From Marmoricola sp. URHB0036 (GTDB lineage Bacteria; Actinomycetota; Actinomycetes; Propionibacteriales; Nocardioidaceae), in assembly GCF_000426045.1 (NCBI RefSeq), contig NZ_AUEP01000006.1:1-64000 (forward strand): DNA of 64,000 nt. The letters are read 5' to 3'. How positions within the stretch are numbered: position 1 is the stretch's first letter; every line of letters begins with the position of its first letter. The translations under genes were made by a program, and so were the position numbers. The notes beneath the pieces were generated by a model. It was given only the letters and a program-made list of their open reading frames with translations, was not told the origin of the DNA and searched no databases. This document shows, piece after piece, positions 8,170-15,905 of this stretch.

Positions 8170-8958
8170 ATGGCGCTCATGAAGTTTTCGCGGTACGTCG
8201 CGCTCGGCGACTCGTTCACCGAAGGAGTGGGCGACCCCGACCCCACCCGTCCCAACGGCCTGCGCGGCTGGGCCGACCGTGTCGCCGAGGTGCTATCGGA
8301 GCAGACCGACGACTTCGGCTACGCCAACCTCGCCGTCCGCGGACGCAAGCTGCGCCCGATCCTCGACGAGCAGCTCGAGCCGGCGCTGGCCCTCGGTCCC
8401 GACCTGGTGAGCATCCACGCCGGCGGCAACGACGTGCTGCGTCCCCGGGTCGACCTCGACGACCTCGCCTCGGCGTACGACGCAGGCATCGGTCGCATCG
8501 TCGAGACCGGCGCCCACGTCGTGATGTTCACGATCTTCGACCCGGGCAGCAGCGGGATCTACGCAGCGGTGCGCGGCCGGATGGCGATCTTCAACGAGTT
8601 CGCCCGCGAGATCAGCGAGCGCCACGGCGCCACCCTCGTCGACATGTGGCGGATGCGCGACCGCGCGATCCCCGAGGTGATGGACTCCGACCGGATGCAC
8701 CTCAACCCGGTCGGCCACCAGCACATCGCGCTCGCAGTGCTCGCCGGCCTCGGGGTGACGCACGACCAGGAGCCGCTGCCGCGGATCACCCCACCGGTGC
8801 TGACCCGAGGCGAGCGACTGCGCGAGAACGCCACCTGGACCCGCGACTTCCTCGGGCCGTGGGTGCACCGCCGCCTCACCGGCAGGTCCTCCGGCGACAG
8901 CATCTCGCCCAAGCGACCGACGCTGGCCCCGATCGAACCGGCCTCCCGGGTCGGGTAA
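8170..8958 (+). CDS. SGNH/GDSL-family hydrolase
   Basis: The 262-residue protein has all SGNH blocks: GDSFTEG with the nucleophile Ser15 (block I), GGNDVL (block III) and a C-terminal SDRMHLNPVGH, in which Asp and His complete the triad (block V). No signal peptide is present, so it should be a cytoplasmic esterase or lipase-like enzyme. The ATG at 8170 is preferred because AGAAGG lies at the right distance; a second ATG at 8179 is possible. It is divergent from dcd and is followed closely by tRNA-Gly. The substrate is unknown. Confidence 0.92.
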   Translation: MALMKFSRYVALGDSFTEGVGDPDPTRPNGLRGWADRVAEVLSEQTDDFGYANLAVRGRKLRPILDEQLEPALALGPDLVSIHAGGNDVLRPRVDLDDLASAYDAGIGRIVETGAHVVMFTIFDPGSSGIYAAVRGRMAIFNEFAREISERHGATLVDMWRMRDRAIPEVMDSDRMHLNPVGHQHIALAVLAGLGVTHDQEPLPRITPPVLTRGERLRENATWTRDFLGPWVHRRLTGRSSGDSISPKRPTLAPIEPASRVG

Positions 8959-8996
8959 CCTCTCCTGCGTCGGCAGGCCAACCGGTCCGACGACGC

Positions 8997-9072
8997 GCGG
9001 ATGTAGCTCAGTTGGTAGAGCGCGACCTTCCCAAGGTCGATGTCGCGAGTTCGAATCTCGTCATCCGCTCCA
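8997..9072 (+). tRNA. tRNA-Gly (anticodon CCC)
   Basis: The cloverleaf is complete. The acceptor stem GCGGATG/CATCCGC, D-arm GCTC/GAGC, anticodon stem CGACC/GGTCG with loop TTCCCAA (anticodon CCC, 9030-9032), and T-arm GCGAG-TTCGAAT-CTCGT (one G-T pair) are all present. The discriminator T at 9069 is followed by an encoded CCA (9070-9072). The final A is also the first base of the ATG of the next gene. Confidence 0.97.
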
Positions 9073-9707
9073 TGAGTTTCAACGGCTTTCCCGACGCAGC
9101 GCTCGACTTCTACGACGACCTCGAGCTCGACAACACCAAGTCGTTCTGGCAGGCGCACAAGCACGTCTACGAGTCGGCCGTCCGCGACCCGATGCTCGCG
9201 CTGACCGGGCTGCTCGCCGAGGAGTTCGGCACCGCCAAGGTGTTCCGCCCCTACCGGGACGTGCGCTTCGCGAAGGACAAGACGCCGTACAAGAACCACC
9301 AGGGTGCCTTCGTGGCGGTCGGTCCGGCGACGGGCTGGTACGTCGAGATCGGCTCGCCCGGCGTACGTGTCGGTGGTGGCTACTACCACGCCGGCGGACC
9401 CGACCTGGCCCGGATCCGCACCGCCATCGACACCCAGCACTCCGGCGAGGAGCTCGCGCGGATCGTGGCGCGGCTGGAGAAGGGCGGATTCGAGATCCGC
9501 GGCGAACAGCTCAAGACCACGCCCCGTGGGTATGCCGCCGACCACCCCCGGATCGACCTGCTGCGCTACAAGTCGATGGCGCTCGGCAAGGCCTACGGCT
9601 TCGAGAACCTGGACACCGCGGCCCTGGCCGACCGAGTCCGCGACGACTGGCGCGCCCTCCGCCCGCTCGTCGAGTGGGTCGCCGCCCGGGTCGACATCGT
9701 CGGCTGA
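9072..9707 (+). CDS. DUF2461 family protein
   Basis: The 211-residue protein matches the DUF2461 (TIGR02453) family: FNGFPDAALDFYDDLE at the start, then FWQAHKHVYE, the conserved VFRPYRDVRFAKDKTPYKNHQGAF block and GGGYYHAG. Function is unknown for the family. The start is forced to the ATG at 9072 because the conserved N-terminus begins there and upstream sequence is tRNA. The A of the ATG is the terminal A of the tRNA CCA, and no ribosome site is possible outside the tRNA. The TGA stop ends one base before the left arm of palindromic element A. Confidence 0.93.
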   Translation: MSFNGFPDAALDFYDDLELDNTKSFWQAHKHVYESAVRDPMLALTGLLAEEFGTAKVFRPYRDVRFAKDKTPYKNHQGAFVAVGPATGWYVEIGSPGVRVGGGYYHAGGPDLARIRTAIDTQHSGEELARIVARLEKGGFEIRGEQLKTTPRGYAADHPRIDLLRYKSMALGKAYGFENLDTAALADRVRDDWRALRPLVEWVAARVDIVG

Positions 9708-9708
9708 C

Positions 9709-9775
9709 CGGATAGTCCAGAACGAAAAGCCGGCCAGAGCACGTCGATGAGCGGTGAAACGTTCTGGACTATCCG
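9709..9775. repeat. Palindromic repeat family A, copy 1 (67 bp)
   Basis: Two 16-base arms (CGGATAGTCCAGAACG at 9709-9724 and its exact reverse complement at 9760-9775) flank a 35-base loop. The same arms with the same loop length recur at 57509-57577. This copy fills the space between two convergent genes. The left arm starts 2 bases after the DUF2461 stop, and the right arm supplies the TAG stop of the SnoaL-like gene on the other strand. It could work as a bidirectional terminator, but the recurrence shows it is a dispersed element. Confidence 0.9.
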
Positions 9776-10224
9776 TCTTCGGGCTTGCGCAGGGTGGCCA
9801 TCGTGCGCTCGACCTCCCAGTGGGCGGCCATCGAGACCATCTTGCCCTCGTCGTTGACGCGGTAGACCGCGATCAGGTCGGTGTCCGCGAGGCTGCCGTC
9901 CTCGAGCACGGTCGAGAAGGTGCCGATGTTGGCGCAGGCGTTGCCGTTGGCGAAGGAGTCGCGGATCGTGAAGTGGAACTCCTTGACCGGCGCGATCGCC
10001 ATGTCCCAGAAGGCACTGACGCCCTCGGGACCGTGGTGGCCCTTGCCCTCGGGATCGAAGAAGGACGGCCCGACGGGGTCCTCGATGACGCAGTCCTCGG
10101 CCCACAGGGTGAGCCACTCGTCCTTCTGCTTGCGTGAGACCAGGTCGTAGGAGCGTTGGGAGAGGCGGCGTACGGGGTGGTCACCGTCGGGTGCTTCCCA
10201 GGTGACGAACTCTGACTCGATCAT
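9769..10224 (-). CDS. SnoaL/NTF2-like protein (ketosteroid isomerase fold)
   Basis: The 151-residue protein has the NTF2-like pattern: an N-terminal helix region (LSQRSYDLVSRKQKDEWLTLWAED), then CVIEDPVGPSFFDPEGKGHHGPEGVSAFWD, and beta strands ending in MVSMAAHWEVERTM. Small proteins of this fold are isomerases or hydratases or have unknown roles. A KstR-type box lies 9 bases upstream of the ATG, which suggests membership of the cholesterol/steroid catabolism regulon (inference). The stop TAG lies inside the arm of palindromic element A, so the element defines the C-terminus (KPEDG). Confidence 0.88.
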   Translation of the reverse strand: MIESEFVTWEAPDGDHPVRRLSQRSYDLVSRKQKDEWLTLWAEDCVIEDPVGPSFFDPEGKGHHGPEGVSAFWDMAIAPVKEFHFTIRDSFANGNACANIGTFSTVLEDGSLADTDLIAVYRVNDEGKMVSMAAHWEVERTMATLRKPEDG

Positions 10225-10232
10225 CGCAGAAC

Positions 10233-10246
10233 TGTAACGTGTTTCA
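10233..10246 (-). promoter_or_regulatory. KstR-type operator upstream of the SnoaL-like gene
   Basis: TGTAACGTGTTTCA fits the established KstR consensus TNNAACNNGTTNNA. It lies 9 bases upstream of the SnoaL-like gene start. The extended sequence AACGTGTTTCAGTTT is repeated exactly at the second site near 20900, which strengthens the call. KstR is the TetR-family repressor of steroid degradation in mycobacteria and rhodococci; here the assignment is by motif only. Confidence 0.7.
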
Positions 10247-10310
10247 GTTTTCTTGGCGATGAGTTCCGCTGCTGACGCTGGTCTGATGTGGTGACCAACA
10301 GGAGGCAGTC

Positions 10311-10922
10311 ATGAGCCCAGGAACGAGCAAGGTGATCGCAGGCATCACGACATCGGTCGACGGCTACATCACCGGCCCCGACGACGGGCCGGAGCACGGC
10401 CTGGGGATCGGCGGCGAACGCCTGCACAACTGGGTGATGGGCGGACCCTGGACCTACGACGGCGAGCACGCGTTCGCGATGTCGGCCGAGGACCGGGAGT
10501 TCTACGACGAGTTCGTCGCCGGCATCGGCTCCGGGCTCTGCGGCCGCGGGATGTACGACGCGTCCGGGGCGTGGGGTGGCACGAACCCGTTCGGCGGCAC
10601 CCTGCACGTCGTCACCCATCGCACGGAGGACGCCCCCGACCCCTCGACCGGATTCCGCTTCGTGGACGGCTTCGAGCAGGCCCTGGCGCTGGCTCGCGAG
10701 GCGGCGGGCGAGCAGGACGTGGCGATCGCCGGCGGCGCCGACATGATCCGACAGGGCCTGGCCGGCGGACACGTCGACGTGCTGGAGATCTCGACCGCAC
10801 CGCTGATCCTCGGGAAGGGCAAGCGGCTCTTCGAGGGCTTCGAGCACGACATCGACCTCGAGAAGGTCACCGTGCACTCCTCACAGTGGGCGACGCACAC
10901 GACGTACGCCGTCAAGCGCTGA
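10311..10922 (+). CDS. Dihydrofolate reductase-like (RibD C-terminal domain) protein
   Basis: The 203-residue protein has the compact DHFR/RibD-C fold seen in many actinobacterial paralogues. It has an N-terminal strand VIAGITTSVDGYITGPDD, a central GRGMYDASGAWGG, and a nucleotide-binding GEQDVAIAGGADMIRQGLAGGHVD followed by LGKGKRLFE. These enzymes are presumed NAD(P)H reductases; true folate activity is unlikely. AGGAGG precedes the ATG. It is divergent from the SnoaL-like gene, with the KstR-type box in between, so shared control is possible but unproven. Confidence 0.9.
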   Translation: MSPGTSKVIAGITTSVDGYITGPDDGPEHGLGIGGERLHNWVMGGPWTYDGEHAFAMSAEDREFYDEFVAGIGSGLCGRGMYDASGAWGGTNPFGGTLHVVTHRTEDAPDPSTGFRFVDGFEQALALAREAAGEQDVAIAGGADMIRQGLAGGHVDVLEISTAPLILGKGKRLFEGFEHDIDLEKVTVHSSQWATHTTYAVKR

Positions 10923-10937
10923 GCTCCAGCGCCCTGA

Positions 10938-11999
10938 TCATCCTCGGGCCGCCTGCGCGCGGTGCTTCCACTTGCGTCGCTTCCGGTCGAGCCGCTCGCG
11001 CTCGTCCTCGAGCTCGGCCACGCGGGTGCGCAGGCCGGCATTCGTCACGAGCGCGTCGGCCAGGGCATCGACGGCGACGCCCAGCTGGTCGCGAGGTCCC
11101 GGCAGGGTCTGCTCGGCGGTCTGCTCGGCGAGCAGGCCGAGGTCACCGCGGACGTCGTACCCCGCGTGGGTGAGCGTCTCCTCCCACCGCTCGACCAGCG
11201 GCAGCAGGGACGACGTCGGCGCGACCGGCAGCGCGGTGCGCTCCGGATCGGAGCGCACCAGCAGGTCCACGGTGGCTCGACCGACGGGCTCGTCGAGCTG
11301 GCGGTTGACCTTGCGGAGCACCGCGACCCCGGCGGGATCGGCGTAGGGAGGTACGACGCCCGGCAGCTCGTCGACCGACAGCCCGGCCAGCGCCACGAAC
11401 TCGCGCCAGTGCGCGGTCACGTCCTGCTGGGCGATGACGTGCAGCCGGTCGGCGTGGAAGGTCCAGCCCCAGCGGGCCAGGATCGAGGCCAGCTCGTGGC
11501 CGGCCCAGAACTGCTCGGCCTGTGCGCGCTCACGGGTCCCCTCGACGGCATGGTCGAGCACACGGCCGACGTACTTGTCCCAACCGGTCGACCCGCCGGC
11601 ACGCAGCTCGGCCAGCCAGCCGCCGTACAGCTGCTGGGAGAAGGAGTCGAGGGTGACCACCAGGTGCACCTCGAGGCCGATCAGCGGGTCGAGGGCGAAC
11701 CGGAGCTGGTCCTTGTCGGCCGCGCACAGGTCAGGGGTGGAGAGCACCGAGACGCCCTTGTGCTCCCACACCCGGTCACAGACCCGCGCCCACCGGCCCT
11801 CGACGTCGTGGCGGGACAGGCCGGCCTGTCGGTGCGTGCGCAGGATCTCGTGGGTGGCGAGCCGGGCGTCCTCGGCGGTCGCGACCACCTGGACACCGGC
11901 CTCGTCGAGGACTTCGCCGTACTCGGTGAGGTTCGCCCCGATGACGGCGCGTGGCGCCTGGGCCAGCCCGATGTGCCAGATCAGCTTTCGTCGTGCCAT
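10938..11999 (-). CDS. Hypothetical protein, distantly sulfotransferase-like, with C-terminal coiled coil
   Basis: The 353-residue protein is not a clear member of a named family. The N-terminus KLIWHIGLAQAPRAVIGANL resembles the PAPS-binding strand-loop of the sulfotransferase-like proteins common in this group, but the usual KTGTT loop is absent. Other matching segments are LEVHLVVTLDSFSQQLYGGW and HVIAQQDVTAHWREFVALAGL. Residues 315-350 (TRVAELEDERERLDRKRRKWKHRA in part) are highly charged and likely form a coiled coil. GAGG lies upstream of the ATG. Catalysis is doubtful; a degenerate or repurposed sulfotransferase fold is the best guess. Confidence 0.8.
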   Translation of the reverse strand: MARRKLIWHIGLAQAPRAVIGANLTEYGEVLDEAGVQVVATAEDARLATHEILRTHRQAGLSRHDVEGRWARVCDRVWEHKGVSVLSTPDLCAADKDQLRFALDPLIGLEVHLVVTLDSFSQQLYGGWLAELRAGGSTGWDKYVGRVLDHAVEGTRERAQAEQFWAGHELASILARWGWTFHADRLHVIAQQDVTAHWREFVALAGLSVDELPGVVPPYADPAGVAVLRKVNRQLDEPVGRATVDLLVRSDPERTALPVAPTSSLLPLVERWEETLTHAGYDVRGDLGLLAEQTAEQTLPGPRDQLGVAVDALADALVTNAGLRTRVAELEDERERLDRKRRKWKHRAQAARG

Positions 12000-12070
12000 G
12001 GCACTGATCCTCAGTCAGGTCACCGACGCGACAGTGAACTGCGGGTGACCGGCAGGAGTCCTGCCCGGGA

Positions 12071-12529
12071 TCAGTGCGGCTTCCAGGCCTCGTCGTCGAC
12101 GGTGAGCTCGGCGACGGCCTTGGGCAGCTTGCGCCCGGCGAGCGCCTCGATCGAGACGTTCTCGAACACCTCCCGCAGCGCCGTGCGCGCCGCGATCCAG
12201 ACGTGCTGGAGGATCTCCGCCGACTCGTTGTAGGAGACGGCCTCCGGGCGCAGCCCGTAGACGCTGACCAGTGGGCCGTCGACGGCGCGGATCACGTCGG
12301 CGACCGTGACGTCGGCGGCCTTGGCAGCGAGGCGCCAGCCGCCGGACTGTCCGCGCTGGCTGACCACGATCCCGGCACGACGCATGTCGGCGAGGATCGC
12401 CTGCAGGAAGCCGTGCGGGATCTCCTGGAGCTTGCCGAGCTCCTCGGCGCTCACCGGCCGACCGTCGTCGCGGTTGGCGATCTCGATGAGCGCTCGAAGG
12501 GCGTAGTCGGCCTTGGCGGAGACGCGCAT
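12071..12529 (-). CDS. Rrf2-family transcriptional regulator lacking the Fe-S cysteines
   Basis: The 152-residue protein starts with the Rrf2 winged-helix block RVSAKADYALRALIEIA, continues with LQEIPHGFLQAILADMRRAGIV and the wing QRGQSGGWRLA, and then VTVADVIRAVDGPL. It contains no cysteine, so it cannot hold an Fe-S cluster as IscR, NsrR or RsrR do. It resembles cluster-free members such as CymR, which control sulfur genes. A sulfonate-use pair (ssuE-ssuD) lies 2.2 kb away. The target is unknown; a dyad just upstream is a possible autoregulatory site. Confidence 0.9.
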   Translation of the reverse strand: MRVSAKADYALRALIEIANRDDGRPVSAEELGKLQEIPHGFLQAILADMRRAGIVVSQRGQSGGWRLAAKAADVTVADVIRAVDGPLVSVYGLRPEAVSYNESAEILQHVWIAARTALREVFENVSIEALAGRKLPKAVAELTVDDEAWKPH

Positions 12530-12544
12530 GCCCGAAGTCTGTCA

Positions 12545-12570
12545 GATCAGTCGGATTTACTGACCTGATC
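12545..12570. promoter_or_regulatory. Candidate operator dyad upstream of the Rrf2 gene
   Basis: GATCAG (12545-12550) and its exact reverse complement CTGATC (12565-12570) are separated by 14 bases and sit 16 bases upstream of the Rrf2 start. Between them is TTACTGAC, which resembles a half-site. The site lies in the 237-base gap before the acyl-CoA dehydrogenase gene, so it could serve either. Farther on, TACTGGTTGT and TACTGGCTGG (12678-12697) form a 10-base direct repeat. The assignment is by symmetry only. Confidence 0.4.
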
Positions 12571-12766
12571 GACTCGCCGGATCCAGCCCCAACTCCGGTT
12601 TCGGCCCACGGTGGCGGGGGTTTGGCCTTCGTCACACACCTCCCCGAAATGCTTGCGTAGCGCGCATCCGGGGCAGATACTGGTTGTTACTGGCTGGTAG
12701 CACTCGTCAGTAGCACGTCCGCTTCCTGGTCGTGCCCCCTTCCCAGCGTCGAGAAAAGGTGGGTCT

Positions 12767-14641
12767 GTGAGCCACTACAAGAGCAACATCCGCGACATCG
12801 AGTTCAACCTCTTCGAGGTGCTCAAGCGCGACGAGATCCTCGGCGAGGGACCCTTCGCCGACGTCGACGCGGAGACTGCGAGGTCGATCCTGGGCGAGGT
12901 GGACCGGCTGGCCCGCGAGGACCTGGCCGAGTCGTTCGTCGACGCCGACCAGCACCCGCCGGTCTTCGACCCCCAGACCAGTACCGCTCCCCTGCCCGAG
13001 TCGTTCAAGAAGAGCTACGCCGCCTGGATGGACTCCGAGTACTGGCGCCTGGGCACCATGGCCGAGCTCGGCGGTACGCCGGCTCCCTCGAGCTTCAACT
13101 GGGCGCTGGGCGAGCTGGTGCTCGGCGCCAATCCCGCGCTGTGGATGTACGGCGCCGGCCCGATGTTCGCCGGGATCGTCTACCGCAACGGCAACGAGCG
13201 GGACAAGAAGATCGCCCAGCACATCGTCGACAAGGGCTGGAACACCACCATGGTGCTCACCGAGCCCGACGCCGGCTCCGACGTGGGGGCGGGCCGTACC
13301 AAGGCCACCCAGAACGACGACGGCACCTGGAACATCGAGGGCGTCAAGCGGTTCATCACCTCGGCCGAGAGCGACCTGTGCGACAACATCATCCACATGG
13401 TGCTGGCGCGGCCGGTCGGCGTCGAGGGCGTCGGTGGTCCCGGCACCAAGGGCCTGAGCCTGTTCATCGTGCCGAAGTACCACTTCGACGTGGAGACCGG
13501 TGAGCTCGGCGAGCGCAACGGTGCCTACGTGACCAACGTCGAGCACAAGATGGGCATCAAGGTGTCCAACACCTGCGAGCTCACCTTCGGCGACCCGGGT
13601 GTCGGCGGCGGCGAGCCGGCCGTCGGCTACCTGCTCGGCGAGGTGCACGACGGCATCGCGCAGATGTTCCAGGTCATCGAGAACGCCCGGATGATGGTCG
13701 GCACCAAGGCCATCGCCACGCTCTCGACCGGCTACCTCAACGCGCTCGACTTCGCGAAGACCCGCGTGCAGGGTTCGGACCTCTCGCAGGCCTCCGACAA
13801 GACGGCTCCGCGCGTCACGATCACCCACCACCCCGACGTACGTCGCTCGCTGATGGTGCAGAAGTCGTTCTCGGAGGCCATGCGCTCGCTGGTGCTCTAC
13901 ACGGCCTCGTGGCAGGACCGCGTCCAGATCGCCGAGCACAACGGCGAGACCGACGAGCTCGCGATGCGCGTCAACGACCTGCTGCTCCCGATCGTCAAGG
14001 GCTACGGCTCGGAGCGTTCGTGGGTGCTGCTCGGCACCGAGTCGCTGCAGACCTTCGGTGGCTCCGGCTTCCTCCAGGAGTACCCCATCGAGCAGTACGT
14101 CCGCGACGCCAAGATCGACACCCTCTACGAGGGCACCACCGCGATCCAGGGCCAGGACTTCTTCTTCCGCAAGATCGTCAAGGACCAGGCCAAGGCGCTC
14201 GGCTTCCTGGCCGCGGAGATCGAGCAGTTCCTCTCCAGCGAGGCCGGCAACGGTCGCCTCAAGGTGGAGCGCGACCTGCTCGCCAAGGCTCTCGAGGACG
14301 CCCAGGGGCTGGTCGGCCTGATGATCAACACCCTGATGAGCGCGGACGAGTCCGCCGAGGGTGGCGACATCAAGAACATCTACAAGGTCGGGCTGAACAC
14401 CTCTCGCCTGCTGATGATGCTCGGCGACGTGGTCTGCGCCTGGCTGCTCCTCCGCGGCGCCGAGGTGGCCCTGGAGAAGCTCGCCGGCGAGGTCTCGGCC
14501 AAGGACAAGGCGTTCTACGAGGGCAAGGTCGCGGCCGCGCAGTTCTTCGCGCACCACAACCTGCCCAAGCTGAGCGCCGAGCTGGCCATCGCCGAGGCGA
14601 CCGACCTGTCGCTGATGGACCTCGACGAGGCTTCCTTCTGA
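12767..14641 (+). CDS. Acyl-CoA dehydrogenase (large FadE5-like type)
   Basis: The 624-residue protein is longer than typical 380-residue enzymes because of an N-terminal helical extension and a C-terminal domain, as in FadE5-type dehydrogenases. Visible motifs are the FAD/substrate block [30 protein letters not shown], and the C-terminal [23 protein letters not shown] followed by [12 protein letters not shown], the usual region of the catalytic glutamate. It should catalyse the first oxidation of fatty acyl-CoA beta-oxidation. The start is GTG at 12767, preceded by AAAAGGTGG. The gene stands alone and ends in a strong hairpin. Confidence 0.93.
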   Translation: MSHYKSNIRDIEFNLFEVLKRDEILGEGPFADVDAETARSILGEVDRLAREDLAESFVDADQHPPVFDPQTSTAPLPESFKKSYAAWMDSEYWRLGTMAELGGTPAPSSFNWALGELVLGANPALWMYGAGPMFAGIVYRNGNERDKKIAQHIVDKGWNTTMVLTEPDAGSDVGAGRTKATQNDDGTWNIEGVKRFITSAESDLCDNIIHMVLARPVGVEGVGGPGTKGLSLFIVPKYHFDVETGELGERNGAYVTNVEHKMGIKVSNTCELTFGDPGVGGGEPAVGYLLGEVHDGIAQMFQVIENARMMVGTKAIATLSTGYLNALDFAKTRVQGSDLSQASDKTAPRVTITHHPDVRRSLMVQKSFSEAMRSLVLYTASWQDRVQIAEHNGETDELAMRVNDLLLPIVKGYGSERSWVLLGTESLQTFGGSGFLQEYPIEQYVRDAKIDTLYEGTTAIQGQDFFFRKIVKDQAKALGFLAAEIEQFLSSEAGNGRLKVERDLLAKALEDAQGLVGLMINTLMSADESAEGGDIKNIYKVGLNTSRLLMMLGDVVCAWLLLRGAEVALEKLAGEVSAKDKAFYEGKVAAAQFFAHHNLPKLSAELAIAEATDLSLMDLDEASF

Positions 14642-14667
14642 CGGTTCCGCTCCGACGTACGACGCGT

Positions 14668-14697
14668 CCCCGGTCGGTCCTTCGGGATCGGCCGGGG
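14668..14697 (+). terminator. Hairpin terminator after the acyl-CoA dehydrogenase gene
   Basis: CCCCGGTCGGTCC (14668-14680) pairs with GGATCGGCCGGGG (14685-14697) across a TTCG tetraloop, with only two G-T type pairs. It begins 27 bases after the stop codon. There is no T-run, as is usual for terminators in this GC range. Confidence 0.65.
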
Positions 14698-14725
14698 CCG
14701 CGTTGCGTCGGGCCAACGCGTCCTG

Positions 14726-14751
14726 GGTTTCGCAACACCGGTTGTGAAACC
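14726..14751 (-). repeat. Palindromic repeat family C, copy 1
   Basis: GGTTTCGCAAC and GTTGTGAAACC form an 11-base inverted repeat with one mismatch around ACCG. Read on the minus strand, the central 24 bases match the copy at 24060-24083 at 20 of 24 positions. It sits 9 bases downstream of the TAG stop of ssuD and opposite the end of the acyl-CoA dehydrogenase gene. A terminator role for ssuD is plausible. Confidence 0.7.
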
Positions 14752-14759
14752 GACACCGC

Positions 14760-15905
14760 CTACGACGACGCCGCGAACGGAACCCCCATCGAGCCGTCCG
14801 ACGGGGCCTCGCGGTTGATCAGCCCGCGCCGCGCGAGCGTGGGTACGACGCCCTCGGCGAACTGCCAGGCCTCCTCGAGGTGGGGGTACCCGGACAGGAT
14901 GAAGTGGTCGATGCCGAGGTCGGCGTACTCGCTGATCCGCTCGGAGACTTCCTCGTGGGAGCCCACCAGCGCGGTGCCGGCGCCTCCGCGCACCAGGCCG
15001 ACTCCCGACCACAGGTTGGGCGCCACCTCGAGCGAGCGCAGGTCGCGAGACCTGCCGCGGTGCAGGTCGAGCATCCGCTTCTGGCCCTCGGACTCGCTCT
15101 TGGCCAGGCCGCCCTGGACGCGTTCGATCTCGCTCTCGTCGATGCCGCGGAGCAGGCGGTCGGCCTCGGCCCAGGCCTCCTCGCTGGTGTCGCGGGAGAT
15201 CACGTGCAGCCGGATGCCGAAGGAGAGCGAGCGGCCGGCCTGGGTGGCCAACTTGCGGATCCAGTCGACCTTCTCGGCGACTGCCGGGAGCGGTTCGCCC
15301 CAGGTCAGGTAGGTGTCGGCGTGCTCGGCCGCGACCACGCCGGCCTCGGGCGAGGAGCCACCGAAGTAGATGGGTGGCACCGGGTCGGGGCGCCGCTGCA
15401 GGGTGGCGTTCTCGACGAACACGTGGTCGCCGCGGAAGCTGACCGGGGCGTCATCGGCCCACAGCTGACGTACGACGCTCAGGAACTCGCCGCACCGTGC
15501 GTAACGGTCCGCCTTGTTCAGTGAGTCGCCGTACGCCAGCTGCTCCTGTGGCTCGCCGCCGGTCACGACGTTGAGCAGCAGTCGGCCCTCGGACTGCCAC
15601 TGGAACGTCGAGGCCATCTGCGCGGCGAGGGTCGGGCTCATCAGGCCGGGGCGCAGTGCCACCAGGAACTTCAGCTTCTCGGTCTCCTGCACGAGCATCG
15701 CGGTGGTCAGCCACGCGTCCTCGCACCAGGCTCCGGTCGGGGTGAGCACCGACTCGAAGCCCGCCTGCTCGGCGGCCGCGGCGACCTGGTTGAGGTACTG
15801 CAGGGTCGCGGGCCGGTCGCCGTGCATCGCGTTGCCGTGCCCGCCGGCGATCAGGTTGCGGGAGTCGCCGTAGGTCGGCAGGAACCAGTGGAAGGTGAGA
15901 CTCAT
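14760..15905 (-). CDS. ssuD: FMNH2-dependent alkanesulfonate monooxygenase
   Basis: The 381-residue protein matches SsuD in length and sequence: FHWFLPTYGDSR at the start, GFESVLTPTGAWCEDAWL with the conserved cysteine, FLVALRPGLMSPTLAAQMA, NVVTGGEPQEQLAYGD, and GSSPEAGVVAAEHADTYLTWGEP. It belongs to the bacterial luciferase-like superfamily and releases sulfite from alkanesulfonates using FMNH2 supplied by SsuE. It overlaps the upstream FMN reductase gene by 4 bases (ATGA at 15902-15905). No sulfonate ABC transporter genes are adjacent. Confidence 0.95.
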   Translation of the reverse strand: MSLTFHWFLPTYGDSRNLIAGGHGNAMHGDRPATLQYLNQVAAAAEQAGFESVLTPTGAWCEDAWLTTAMLVQETEKLKFLVALRPGLMSPTLAAQMASTFQWQSEGRLLLNVVTGGEPQEQLAYGDSLNKADRYARCGEFLSVVRQLWADDAPVSFRGDHVFVENATLQRRPDPVPPIYFGGSSPEAGVVAAEHADTYLTWGEPLPAVAEKVDWIRKLATQAGRSLSFGIRLHVISRDTSEEAWAEADRLLRGIDESEIERVQGGLAKSESEGQKRMLDLHRGRSRDLRSLEVAPNLWSGVGLVRGGAGTALVGSHEEVSERISEYADLGIDHFILSGYPHLEEAWQFAEGVVPTLARRGLINREAPSDGSMGVPFAASS

